Positions 1 to 8,647 are shown, numbered from the stretch's first letter. The stretch: DNA of 10,489 bases from Dysgonomonas sp. (GCA_030151105.1 JASLEN010000161.1:1-10489); one strand, 5' to 3'. Translations and numbers: made by a program. Notes: a model not told the origin generated them from the letters alone.

Positions 1-714
1 TTTCAGAGTTACTAAAACGACTCCATTTCCTGCTCGTGCACCATAAATAGATGCAGCACCATCTTTCAATACCGAGATTGACTCTATTTGTGATGCATCT
101 ATATTGCTGAAATTAGTTTCTACCCCATCTACAATTACTAGAGGAGCATTAAATCCTCTAATACTCAATGAAGCTCCATCTGCTCCAGGTACTCCCGAAG
201 TTTGTTTCGTTTTCAAACCTGCCAATTGCCCTCCTAGTGTATTGGTAACATTAGTTACAGGAGCTATGTTCAACTTATCCGACTTTACAGAAGTAATCGC
301 TCCTGTCAAATTTCCTTTTCGCTGAGTACCATAACCAACTACAATAACCTCATCCAAAAGAGCAACATCTTCTGCCAATGTAATCTGATAATTGGTAGCA
401 GAACCAATCGTAAGTTCCTTACTCTCAAATCCGATACTTGAGATTACAATTCTGGAACCATTATCTATTTCGAGCGAAAAGTTTCCATCCATATCTGTTA
501 TAGTACCATTGTTGGTCTTACCTTTTTCGAATACAGATGCACCAATAACAGTCATTCCTGTAGCATCTACTACAGTACCTGTTATTTGCTTTTTCTTTTC
601 ATTCTGAGTGATCAGGTTTCCGACAACCTCCGATTCACTTGCAAATGTCAGCAATACTGAGCTACTATAAAATAACATCAGAAATGCCAAACAGCATAGA
701 TTCTTTTTATTCAT
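1..714 (-). CDS. SusC/RagA-family TonB-dependent outer-membrane receptor, N-terminal part (runs off left edge)
   Basis: This is the 5' part of a gene for an outer-membrane glycan importer. Such receptors pair with a SusD lipoprotein and use TonB energy to move oligosaccharides into the periplasm. Reading from the ATG at 714 to base 1 gives 238 residues without a stop; full-length family members are about 1000 residues, so roughly three quarters lies outside the window. Residues 1-27 are a signal peptide. Residues about 43-115 form the carboxypeptidase-regulatory-like domain (ITGTVVDATG start, DMDGNFSL). Residues 121-129 (DEVIVVGYG) are the TonB-box-like family signature. The plug domain starts at about 133 and contains SLSIRGF and VIVDGVE. 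It lies 234 bp downstream of the 773-aa glycosidase gene on the same strand. A SusD gene is expected next, to the left, but is not visible. Family assignment is very secure; the transported glycan is inferred only from the neighbours. Confidence 0.95.
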   Translation of the reverse strand, partial: MNKKNLCCLAFLMLFYSSSVLLTFASESEVVGNLITQNEKKKQITGTVVDATGMTVIGASVFEKGKTNNGTITDMDGNFSLEIDNGSRIVISSIGFESKELTIGSATNYQITLAEDVALLDEVIVVGYGTQRKGNLTGAITSVKSDKLNIAPVTNVTNTLGGQLAGLKTKQTSGVPGADGASLSIRGFNAPLVIVDGVETNFSNIDASQIESISVLKDGAASIYGARAGNGVVLVTLK

Positions 715-779
715 ATTTTTTCATAATTAGATTTATTAACAACTTAAATTAACACATGCTAAGTTTTAACAACACTTTG

Positions 780-808
780 CAAAGGTGTTTATATAAACTT
801 TAAACAAG
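780..808 (-). promoter_or_regulatory. candidate Bacteroidetes-type promoter for the susC-like gene
   Basis: On the minus strand, CACCTTTG (787 to 780) matches the Bacteroidetes -7 consensus TAnnTTTG with one mismatch. CTTG (808 to 805) lies 17 bp upstream, near the -33 TTTG position. Transcription would begin near 773 and leave a leader of about 60 nt before the ATG at 714. Both boxes are imperfect and the spacer is slightly short, so this is a weak call. The case for a separate promoter rests mainly on the 234-bp gap before susC. Confidence 0.25.
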
Positions 809-832
809 GTTCAATAATTGATATAGATATTG

Positions 833-844
833 TGTTTTTTGACA
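833..844 (-). promoter_or_regulatory. 12-bp motif TGTCAAAAAACA, copy 1 (candidate operator)
   Basis: The minus strand reads TGTCAAAAAACA. The same word occurs at 922-933 (minus) and 8718-8729 (plus), and all three copies are in noncoding DNA. This copy lies about 60-70 bp upstream of the putative susC start of transcription, a usual place for an activator site. The binding protein is unknown; the AraC-family regulator in this window is the obvious candidate. Confidence 0.35.
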
Positions 845-921
845 TAAATAAAGAACTCATTCAAAACCTACATTTCAAGCAAACAAGCACCTATTTTGCA
901 TTTCAACAGGCATGTCCTCCT

Positions 922-933
922 TGTTTTTTGACA
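922..933 (-). promoter_or_regulatory. 12-bp motif TGTCAAAAAACA, copy 2 (candidate operator)
   Basis: The minus strand reads TGTCAAAAAACA in the same orientation as copy 1, 89 bp further upstream of susC and just beyond the stop codon of the 773-aa glycosidase gene. With its downstream flank (AAGGA) it resembles copy 3 (AAAGA) more than copy 1. Confidence 0.35.
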
Positions 934-948
934 TCAGCAACACATTAT

Positions 949-3270
949 CTATTTTACTTGTTTTAGATTTAGCTTAGTATTATTCTTCACATACACCTGA
1001 TAACCTTTAGGTACAGAGTATGAATAGCTTAATGTACTGCCACGTTTTTTCCACTTCACCGATATTAGTTCGTCATGTAGTGGCATTGTTCCCTCACAAA
1101 AAGAAATATCTGCATCATTGAATTCCAATATTATATTTTTACTCAATTGATCTATATTCTTGATTCCTAATAAATCTCGATAGAAAACATGTGCAATATG
1201 CGATGCAAAACCGTGATTGACACTAGCCTGTGTATTCACATTTTCCCACAAAGTACCTGTTCGATTGGCCATATAAAGGAAATTATCAACAGACTCGTTC
1301 AATAGTTGTTTTACTAATCCATTTTGAGAGAGGACTTCCAAACGAAGATATTTTCCAATAAACGCATTTGATGGATAAATATCCTCATATAGTTTTAAGC
1401 TAGCACGTTGTGGCCCAAAATCATTTATCAAAATATTCCACAATTTGGGATAGATGTATTTATCGGCAACACCAAGATAAAAGGCATAATATTGGCAAGT
1501 TTCTGTACAATTTTGTTTCTGCGGCACCAACTTTCCATCCACACGCAAAGCATTATCAACAAAGAAAGTACCATTATAAGCTTGTTTGCGTATTGTGTCT
1601 TTTATTTGTTCAGCCTTATATTTCAAGGCTGGTTTATTGTAAAGAGCTGCCACCACTTCTAACATACGTGCATATAGCATATTGGTAGGATAGTTGACGC
1701 CATTAACAAAATTATTTGCCTCCGACCACTCTACAAATATCCATTTATCTAAGTCCTCAAGTAGCATATCTTCGTTCTCGTATTGCTCAAAAAACTCTAC
1801 AAGTCCCATCACTTTGTCATGCGAACTTGTTATCATCAACTGATCATTGCTTCTGTTGAAATATTCTTGTAGCTCCAACACATACCACATAGCCCAATTG
1901 GGGATATAGTTTGCATTGGGATGATCTGCTGGGTAACACATTGGTATCATGCCTTTGGGTAAGAACTCAAACTTTTCGGGTAACGCATAATTTTCCAAAA
2001 AGTTAGTTTCTACTAATGAACGTCCTGTCAAATTCAATTCTACTCTACCCATAAAATAACTATCGCACAACCAGCCAGCACGCTCGCGTTGTGGACAATC
2101 CATGAAAATATCTAAAGCATTTTGTTTATAAGTTTCTACTGCAGCTTTAAATATTTTGTTCAAATCACTATTACTTGTATTAAACGTTGCTCTATCTACA
2201 TCGGAATTTACATACTGACGAATATATGGTTCTTTTACTTTGCCACTTCCATTTTCGATACTTACTCTTAGGTATTGTAGTGTATAAGGTTCGAAAGATT
2301 CTAACGAATAATTACCAGGTTCTAAATCATAATATATATAATTGTTGGTTCCCATTCGTCGTGGATTTATATCACCCTCTTCAGTCAATATTTCTTCCCA
2401 AGAAAGGACAATTCTAGCCTTCTCCTCAACCTCAACTTCAACCCCAACAAAACCTGTTGAGTTACATTCAAACTGATATAAACCATTTGGCAGTTGTCCT
2501 ATATTTTTTCGAATGGTGTAATCTGGATATTTTACTCGTCTTGATATTAAGTTTTTTATCGAAGTTTCTTCCAGTTTCAGAGCTGCAAATTTGTGATCGT
2601 CTTTGATAGTCATCCATTGATTATAGTTGGCATCCAACACATAAGATTCAATATGTGGCCTTTGAAAGCTATAAGACGGAACATCCTTAACACGTTGATC
2701 TAACATTGTTCCTTCAAAAAGAAGATTATCATCACCTCTAGCATCTGTATAGGCTATTACATCCTTCCCTTTTGTTATTTCTGCCTGCAAAAAGCCTAAC
2801 TGATTTAGCAAGTAGTACTTGTACTCATTGTAACTAGCTACCTCAATGGCAATTATATTTTCACCTCGTTTTAGATACTTACTAAGGTTGTATTCATCAA
2901 CACGATAGTAATCATGAGCAGCTACACATGGCCCATGCCCTACAAAATTGCCATTTACGTGTAAGCGATATACATTGGATGCTGCCAATCTTATTTGCAC
3001 ATCATCAACATTGTCAATATCAATGATTTTTCGGAAACTTACAGTCAAATTTTTCTCTGTTTGGCGCGACACATGATGCCCAGAATCTGTTAACGAATAC
3101 TTTTGGGTAGTTTCATCCAACACATTTCGACTATCTATCCAAACACCTTTAGCCCTCTGGAAATTTTCTTTTGTTGCATATTCCTTTCCTAAACTTTGCC
3201 CAAAACAAGGCACTAAGAATAGACTGCTCACAACAAGTAGCAGTGTTATAAAAAATAATCTTACTTTCAT
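949..3270 (-). CDS. Secreted GH78-like (alpha-L-rhamnosidase-type) six-hairpin glycosidase, divergent subfamily
   Basis: A 773-residue exported enzyme that probably removes non-reducing alpha-L-rhamnosyl or similar residues in the periplasm. Residues 1-25 are a signal peptide; the Cys at 22 (LVPC) is not a good lipobox. Residues about 75-165 look like the beta-sandwich, lectin-like domain of rhamnosidases (HVNGNFVGHGP). Residues about 370-700 form the (alpha/alpha)6 barrel. The catalytic motif DCPQRERAGWLCD keeps the three GH78 acids as D391, E396 (the expected general acid) and D403. E676 in GTLWE is the expected general base, followed by S683-V-N685-H686. Where classic GH78 enzymes have GW-T/G-GD, this protein has GWLCD. 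It has no large N-terminal Ig-like domain and is shorter than the 911-aa enzyme upstream, so it is a different subfamily and not a duplicate. It starts 56 bp after the GH20 gene. Fold and catalytic class are secure; the exact sugar is not. Confidence 0.85.
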   Translation of the reverse strand: MKVRLFFITLLLVVSSLFLVPCFGQSLGKEYATKENFQRAKGVWIDSRNVLDETTQKYSLTDSGHHVSRQTEKNLTVSFRKIIDIDNVDDVQIRLAASNVYRLHVNGNFVGHGPCVAAHDYYRVDEYNLSKYLKRGENIIAIEVASYNEYKYYLLNQLGFLQAEITKGKDVIAYTDARGDDNLLFEGTMLDQRVKDVPSYSFQRPHIESYVLDANYNQWMTIKDDHKFAALKLEETSIKNLISRRVKYPDYTIRKNIGQLPNGLYQFECNSTGFVGVEVEVEEKARIVLSWEEILTEEGDINPRRMGTNNYIYYDLEPGNYSLESFEPYTLQYLRVSIENGSGKVKEPYIRQYVNSDVDRATFNTSNSDLNKIFKAAVETYKQNALDIFMDCPQRERAGWLCDSYFMGRVELNLTGRSLVETNFLENYALPEKFEFLPKGMIPMCYPADHPNANYIPNWAMWYVLELQEYFNRSNDQLMITSSHDKVMGLVEFFEQYENEDMLLEDLDKWIFVEWSEANNFVNGVNYPTNMLYARMLEVVAALYNKPALKYKAEQIKDTIRKQAYNGTFFVDNALRVDGKLVPQKQNCTETCQYYAFYLGVADKYIYPKLWNILINDFGPQRASLKLYEDIYPSNAFIGKYLRLEVLSQNGLVKQLLNESVDNFLYMANRTGTLWENVNTQASVNHGFASHIAHVFYRDLLGIKNIDQLSKNIILEFNDADISFCEGTMPLHDELISVKWKKRGSTLSYSYSVPKGYQVYVKNNTKLNLKQVK

Positions 3271-3326
3271 TTCTGATTGTGTTTTTATAAGAAGTTTTAA
3301 AGTTTTATCATCATTTAGTTATGTGC

Positions 3327-4928
3327 TTATCCGTCTTTTCTGTCATTCGTAATCTCTTGTTCAGCATCTTCAATTGAGGTTATATTGTATCCCTTATCCT
3401 TCCAATATTGCATCAAAGGGGTTAATGCCTTCCTAAATCTTTCATAGTTTTTGTTCTCACCCTCTATCCAGCCTACTTCTGCAATAGCAGCTATACGAGG
3501 AAAAGTCATAGCCTCTACCTCTTTGGCTGTAGGAGTCCACTCGCCCCACATCTGACAACCTACTCCAGTTATTTTTTCTGCTTTCTCTTTACTTAATCCT
3601 TGTGGAATAGGTTCAAAGTTATAAGTCTTCTGAATATTGATTTCGTTGTGTTCATAGTCTAGGTAAGTAAATAAGCGATTAGAATTTATTACTTGATGTC
3701 CCTTGTCAATGGCATATTGTAAATCCTCAGCCTCTCCATGCCAAAACTGAACAATGGCATCTGACGACAAGCTAGTTTCAGCATTCTGCTGATTACTCCA
3801 CACATGAACCTGACGCCCTAAGATCTCGTTCCAGCCCATCATACGTTTTCCTAAACTATGCGAAATGTAGTTAGAAATATCATTTGTAAACTGAACTTGA
3901 ACATCACTATAATTCTTGAGTTTATGAGTTTTCATATATTGACTCATCTCTGGAATCCCCTCCCAGTTTCTAAATCTCACTTCATCACCTCCAATATGTA
4001 TTACCTCTGAAGGGAACAATTCAGATACCTCTTTCAATACATCATGCATAAATGTCATTACTTCAGGTTTGCCAACATTGAATAGAATTTCCTTAACTCC
4101 AAATGTTTCTGGTGTTTTTACTGTCGCCTTACTTGTTCCCAACCAATGATAACTAGCTACAGCAGCACTAGCATGTCCTGGCATATTGATTTCAGGGATT
4201 ATTGTTATAAATCTATCACTCGCATACTTTACAATTTCTCTTATATCGTTTTGAGAATAATAACCTTCATGCACTTTTCCGTCAAAAAAGTCACCTTCAA
4301 ATTTTTGTCCATTTACATTTATCTGGCTACTATCTCTTCGCGCTCCTATCTCTGTCAATAGTGGATATTTCTTAATTTCTATTCTCCAACCAGCATCATC
4401 TGTCAAGTGCCACTGAAAAGTATTCATCTTCAACAAAGCCATTTCATCCAACATCTTTTTGACAGTTTCTTTACCCTGAAAATGACGAGCATCATCTAAC
4501 ATATATGATCTCCAGCTATATTTGGGAGCATCTTCAATTGTTATATGAGGTACTTTTTTCTCTTTTATCAATTGCCTCAATGTTTGCACACCATAAAAAA
4601 TTCCATTATCAGCAGAAGCTGTTATGTGTATGCCTTTAGAATCTGCTACCAGTTTATATGCCTCTGGATTTATATTGTCATTCACTAAATTAAGATTGAT
4701 GATAATTCCTTTATCATTGGGAGAAGCATCATACTCTGACACAAGCAATTCATTGAGATAGTTATTAACCCCACTCTTTCCCATAATGGCAAAACCTTGA
4801 GATAAGTCTAATGCTCCTGTAGCCACTTCCACTTTTTGTGGAAAGGGTACAATATTTACTTCTGATGGAGTATCAGAAGAGCATTGCATAAACAGAATGC
4901 TGATAAATAAATAATAAATGTTTTTCAT
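3327..4928 (-). CDS. GH20 beta-N-acetylhexosaminidase, lipoprotein
   Basis: An exo-acting enzyme that hydrolyses terminal beta-linked GlcNAc or GalNAc by substrate-assisted catalysis. From the ATG at 4928 it has 533 residues, within the usual range for single-domain bacterial GH20s. Residues 1-15 form a lipoprotein signal ending in LFMQ-C16, so it should be membrane-anchored. Residues about 22-122 are the GH20b accessory domain. The TIM barrel runs from about 136 to 480 and contains R140 in YSWR, WHLTDD (173-178), PEINMPGHAS, the catalytic HIGGDE with D315-E316, and late MWGEW with W461. An in-frame TTG at 4940 would overlap the upstream stop codon, but the ATG gives a textbook lipoprotein signal with no extra residues, so I prefer it. 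It starts 8 bp after the 911-aa rhamnosidase, implying co-transcription. Finding it between two rhamnosidase-type genes suggests that the target glycan has beta-HexNAc capping or branching rhamnose. Confidence 0.93.
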   Translation of the reverse strand: MKNIYYLFISILFMQCSSDTPSEVNIVPFPQKVEVATGALDLSQGFAIMGKSGVNNYLNELLVSEYDASPNDKGIIINLNLVNDNINPEAYKLVADSKGIHITASADNGIFYGVQTLRQLIKEKKVPHITIEDAPKYSWRSYMLDDARHFQGKETVKKMLDEMALLKMNTFQWHLTDDAGWRIEIKKYPLLTEIGARRDSSQINVNGQKFEGDFFDGKVHEGYYSQNDIREIVKYASDRFITIIPEINMPGHASAAVASYHWLGTSKATVKTPETFGVKEILFNVGKPEVMTFMHDVLKEVSELFPSEVIHIGGDEVRFRNWEGIPEMSQYMKTHKLKNYSDVQVQFTNDISNYISHSLGKRMMGWNEILGRQVHVWSNQQNAETSLSSDAIVQFWHGEAEDLQYAIDKGHQVINSNRLFTYLDYEHNEINIQKTYNFEPIPQGLSKEKAEKITGVGCQMWGEWTPTAKEVEAMTFPRIAAIAEVGWIEGENKNYERFRKALTPLMQYWKDKGYNITSIEDAEQEITNDRKDG

Positions 4929-4936
4929 ATTTTGTT

Positions 4937-7672
4937 TCAATTTTTAAAGTTATACACACCTGACTTTACACGATAGAGCATATACTCACCCTCAACACCC
5001 AACTGCTGAGCATACCCCGACTTTTCAGTAATTACATCATTTGAGGAATATGGGAAATAAATAGTAGCCTCTGTATTGATAGGAATATGAACTTCCAGCT
5101 CATACTTATCACCTAGTTTACTCCATGTTGTTTCTATCAATCCGTAAGGAGATTTAAAGGAGGATTTTGCATTATTTATTTGAGATTTGTTAAACAAAGG
5201 AACTTTGATAAAAAACTCTTTAAATCCTTTCCCATCTTTCCCTCCTTTTATTCCGCCCACACCTTCTACATACCATGCTCCTGGATAGAGGTAAGAGCTG
5301 TGTAGGAGAGAGTGCCCTGGAAGATCCTTTTCCCACATTTCCCACATTGTAGTAGCTCCATTGTCTTTCATATATCCCCAACTTGGATAGTCTTTTTTTG
5401 ATGTCATAGCATAAATTAAATTATCTCTACCTTGTTCTCGCAATAGTTTAAACAACACAGCTCCACCTGTAATTCCTACATTTATATGCCCTTTGTTTAC
5501 TTCTAAAATATCATGTTCCAATCGTTTCATTATCACATCATACAATTCTACAGGTGGCACTTCTGCTAGTAATGCCATTGCTAGATTACTCATAGATTTG
5601 TCTGAATAACTTTGATCTTCTACATTATAAAATTTATGATGAATTGCTTTGCTCATTCTCTCAGCTTGTGCCTTCCAAGCTCTAGCCTCTGCATCTTTAC
5701 CCAAAATTTGGGCTACTTTGGCTGCTGTTCTCAAGTTGTAAACCATATAACTACTATTGAAACAAATGGCTTGAGATTTATCATTATTCATTCCCTCTGC
5801 CGTAGCCCCTGGCCATAACCAGTCAGCAAGAAAATCCCACTCTCCACCAAAGCGTGTAAGAATATCCTCCTTTACATGACTATCTAAAAAGGCTAACCAT
5901 TTTATCATCATCTCAAAGTTTTCTTCCAACACTCTTCTATCTCCATAGTGCTGATACATAAACCAAGGCAAACTGATAACAATGCCACCCCAAGCTGGAC
6001 CACCGCCCCCATGCATAGTTGGTGCTGTATGCGGCAAAATGCCACCACCAAGTTCTACGCAAGTCATAGGCTCTACACCTTGCACATCGCGCCAGTCTTG
6101 CATCCACTTGGTATAAAATGAACCTAAAGCATAGTTAAACATTCCCGTTTCTGATGTTGCATGAGCATCACCGCCATAGCCCAAGCGTTCACGTTGTGGA
6201 CAGTCAACAATGTAACCACCTATAGATAGGTTTTCGAAGGTCCATTTCACTCTATCATACATCCAATTTTGGAGTGAATCGGAAGACTCGAAACTAGCAA
6301 CATTATCATAACCAGATCGCACAGTCCATCCTCGGATATCTGACTTAGAAGGAGTAGTTTTCAATCCCTTAATAGTTATCCATCTTCCTGAACTGTAATT
6401 GAATCTATTTTTGAACACCCCTTCACCCTTTGTTCCTATCACAAAAGCGCTATAATTCTTGAATGTCATTTCATCTTGCTCTCGCTCCGAAAAATAGAAA
6501 TGGATAGTATCGCCTACATTTCCTTTCACTTTTATTTCTGTCATGCCAGCAAAATTCTCGCCCATATCTACACGATAGATATTGCTTGCCTTTTGCTCTA
6601 TGCTTACAGCATTCAATTCCTTATATTTATAATTTGCCTCACTCATCTGCGATGACAATGTTAATGCTGGAGCATAATGTTTTGCAGCAATCCATTTACT
6701 ATCATCATAACCAATAGTATTCCAATCCGAAATCTCTAGATTTGCATCCCAGATCTCTCCTCCCATATTTCCAAAACTCCACATCCCAAGCAATTTATTT
6801 GGGCTGGAGTGTACTTTCCAAGATTCATCAGTCTGCAATTTGAAAATAGGCTTAATGCTTTTTGCCGAATAAACATCTGCTTGTGCTATAAAAATAGGGG
6901 CAGAGGGTTTGTCATTTGATTGATAGAACGGAAATATAGCCCACGAACTACCCAACCAAACAGCCACAACATTTTTCCCTTTTTGAAGATAGCTAGCTAT
7001 ATCATAAGTAATGTATCTGGCACGATGGCGATGATTGCTTACATTAGGAGCTAACACATCTTCGCTTATTTTTATACCATTTACATACAGTTCATGATAT
7101 CCCACTGATGCTAAATGGAGTAATGCCTTGTTTGGCTTATCTGTTAAAACAAAACTTTTGCGAAACCAAGGATCATAAATATCACAACTTTCTTTCTTCA
7201 AATCGGCATTCTCTCCAGAACCAATCCAATCTGCAGTCCAGTCCATTTCATCGAATAAACCTGTTGTCCAAGTTGCGACATCGCTCCATTTAGAAATTCT
7301 ATTTAACTCATCTTTTATTTGTACTTTCCAAAAATAATGATGATCACTTTTCAAGTCTTTTCCATCATACTCTATCAGTTGAGAAATATCTGACACTATC
7401 CAACCAGATGTCCAAACATCACCTATGTTTTTTGTCAATGTTTCCTTATTACTACTCACCAATATCTGATAGGCAGTTTGCTTTTTTCCATATTCAGTTT
7501 TGTTTGTAGATGTTAACATCCAACTAAGGCGAGGTTTTCTCACATCAATACCTGTAGGGTTTGTCAGATACTCGCTAGTAAGATCAAGAATCTCAATTGT
7601 ACTATTTTGAGAGAACAGACTCATACTCATCAATAAACTTGCCACTAGTGCAAGTATGGGTAAATGTTTCAT
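4937..7672 (-). CDS. Secreted GH78 alpha-L-rhamnosidase, multidomain
   Basis: A 911-residue exported enzyme expected to release alpha-L-rhamnose from glycan ends by inversion. Residues 1-22 are a signal peptide (cleavage near LFSQ). The order matches Bacteroidetes GH78 proteins: N-terminal Ig-like domain (about 27-140, with NPTGIDVRKPRLSW), lectin-like Bac_rhamnosid_N domain (about 165-330, VGYHELYVNGI), beta-sandwich (about 350-445), (alpha/alpha)6 barrel (about 450-800) and C-terminal beta domain (about 805-885). In DCPQRERLGYGGD the conserved acids are D490, E495 (expected general acid) and D502. E778 in GATTMWE is the expected general base. Two spots differ from classic members: the usual S-x-N-H is S788-L-L-H791, and the usual W-G/A-D-A loop is W561-G-G-I after a run of glycines. 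It starts 27 bp after araC and ends 8 bp before the GH20 start codon. Another terminal sugar is possible given the loop changes. Confidence 0.9.
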   Translation of the reverse strand: MKHLPILALVASLLMSMSLFSQNSTIEILDLTSEYLTNPTGIDVRKPRLSWMLTSTNKTEYGKKQTAYQILVSSNKETLTKNIGDVWTSGWIVSDISQLIEYDGKDLKSDHHYFWKVQIKDELNRISKWSDVATWTTGLFDEMDWTADWIGSGENADLKKESCDIYDPWFRKSFVLTDKPNKALLHLASVGYHELYVNGIKISEDVLAPNVSNHRHRARYITYDIASYLQKGKNVVAVWLGSSWAIFPFYQSNDKPSAPIFIAQADVYSAKSIKPIFKLQTDESWKVHSSPNKLLGMWSFGNMGGEIWDANLEISDWNTIGYDDSKWIAAKHYAPALTLSSQMSEANYKYKELNAVSIEQKASNIYRVDMGENFAGMTEIKVKGNVGDTIHFYFSEREQDEMTFKNYSAFVIGTKGEGVFKNRFNYSSGRWITIKGLKTTPSKSDIRGWTVRSGYDNVASFESSDSLQNWMYDRVKWTFENLSIGGYIVDCPQRERLGYGGDAHATSETGMFNYALGSFYTKWMQDWRDVQGVEPMTCVELGGGILPHTAPTMHGGGGPAWGGIVISLPWFMYQHYGDRRVLEENFEMMIKWLAFLDSHVKEDILTRFGGEWDFLADWLWPGATAEGMNNDKSQAICFNSSYMVYNLRTAAKVAQILGKDAEARAWKAQAERMSKAIHHKFYNVEDQSYSDKSMSNLAMALLAEVPPVELYDVIMKRLEHDILEVNKGHINVGITGGAVLFKLLREQGRDNLIYAMTSKKDYPSWGYMKDNGATTMWEMWEKDLPGHSLLHSSYLYPGAWYVEGVGGIKGGKDGKGFKEFFIKVPLFNKSQINNAKSSFKSPYGLIETTWSKLGDKYELEVHIPINTEATIYFPYSSNDVITEKSGYAQQLGVEGEYMLYRVKSGVYNFKN

Positions 7673-7699
7673 ATATTAGTTATTAGATTGGTTCACTTT

Positions 7700-8608
7700 T
7701 TATAAATTATATCCTTGTGTAAATTCTCTGTATCGGCCAGGTGTGTATCCTGTCCGTTTTTTGAAGAGTGTGGCAAAGTATTCGGTATTGTTAAAGCCTA
7801 CTTCAAAGGCTATTTCCTTTATCATTAGAGGTGAGTTGGTAAGTAACTCTTTGCTTTTATGGATACGGATTTCTTGAATATATTGCACTGGTGCCAAACC
7901 TGTGTATTGTTTGAAAATTCGTCGGAACCAAGAGTAACTCATATTCACGCGCTCTGCAATATCTTCAGGAGTAATATCGGTATGAAAATTTTCAGCGATA
8001 ATTATTTTTGCTTTATTGATATCATTTACCACTTCCATGTTTTCGAAAGAAGAATTCATATCATAGGAGTAAGCATAGCCTAGCAACATATTTACAATGC
8101 CAGCAAGCATTTGCTGATATCCTGCATTCTGATTATGCGCTATCGAAATGGCAAGATTGTAGATTTCCACAATATCAGAACGAACACCAACATTGAAAGC
8201 TGGTTTCTCTTTATTAAAAAACTTGTGTTCTACCCTACTGTCCATATTTAAACCAGTAAAACCTATCCAATATTCTTCCCATCCACTTCTTTCGTCAGGA
8301 CGGTAATCGTGCCACTCGCCAGGAAACAGCAAGAACATATCGCCTTGCTTAATCTCCAATTTTTTAGAATGCAACGATTTGGAGGTTAGACGCCCTTTGC
8401 CACTAACAATATACAAGAGTTGGTATTCTTCTAATACCCTGCCCTTATTTTCGACAAAAAGATATCGAGCTGGGTGATTTAGAGGTGGGTAAGGTTCGCG
8501 ACTTTTTACTTTTTGATAACCCACACTATGGATTGTAAGCCCCCAAAGTGAGTCCTGCTCATTTGTTATCAAATATTTAAGCATTGTACTTTCTGACAAT
8601 TGCCTCAT
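7700..8608 (-). CDS. AraC-family transcriptional regulator, likely PUL activator
   Basis: A cytoplasmic DNA-binding regulator expected to sense a sugar through its N-terminal cupin-like domain and act on the PUL. Starting at the ATG at 8608 it has 302 residues. The sensor half contains EYQLLYIVSGKG and QGDMFLLFPGEWHDYRP (about residues 61-104). The C-terminal AraC domain has two helix-turn-helix units: about 212-237 (ITPEDIAERVNMSYSWFRRI) and about 263-293 (IKEIAFEVGFNNTEYFATLF, then the GYTPGRYR end). The reading frame also opens at a GTG at 8653 and an ATG at 8584. Relatives usually begin within about ten residues of the LKYLITNEQD segment, so 8608 or 8584 is more likely than 8653. Its stop lies 27 bp before the rhamnosidase start, so it probably heads the operon. 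Hybrid two-component or sigma/anti-sigma control is commoner for PULs; no such genes are visible here. The sensed ligand is unknown. Confidence 0.92.
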   Translation of the reverse strand: MRQLSESTMLKYLITNEQDSLWGLTIHSVGYQKVKSREPYPPLNHPARYLFVENKGRVLEEYQLLYIVSGKGRLTSKSLHSKKLEIKQGDMFLLFPGEWHDYRPDERSGWEEYWIGFTGLNMDSRVEHKFFNKEKPAFNVGVRSDIVEIYNLAISIAHNQNAGYQQMLAGIVNMLLGYAYSYDMNSSFENMEVVNDINKAKIIIAENFHTDITPEDIAERVNMSYSWFRRIFKQYTGLAPVQYIQEIRIHKSKELLTNSPLMIKEIAFEVGFNNTEYFATLFKKRTGYTPGRYREFTQGYNL

Positions 8609-8613
8609 AGTAT

Positions 8614-8647
8614 CAAATTTTATAGGTAAACTTAAGGAAGTATCAAA
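8614..8647 (-). promoter_or_regulatory. candidate promoter for araC and the PUL operon
   Basis: The minus strand has AAAATTTG (8621 to 8614), one mismatch from the -7 consensus TAnnTTTG, with TTTG (8647 to 8644) 22 bp upstream as a possible -33 box. If used, transcription starts near 8607 and the ATG at 8584 becomes the more likely start of AraC. The spacer is long and the flanks are AT-rich enough to give such matches by chance. Confidence 0.2.

Noticed and set aside
912..935. ATGTC/GACAT inverted repeat after the 773-aa gene as a terminator
   Set aside because: The stem is only five pairs with a long loop and no T run follows on the minus strand. No terminator is therefore called between this gene and susC.
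1408..1688. Plus-strand open frames inside the glycosidase genes
   Set aside because: These and similar frames at 2187, 4146, 5612, 7108, 7859 and 9297 lie fully inside well-supported minus-strand genes and encode low-complexity, non-family-like peptides.
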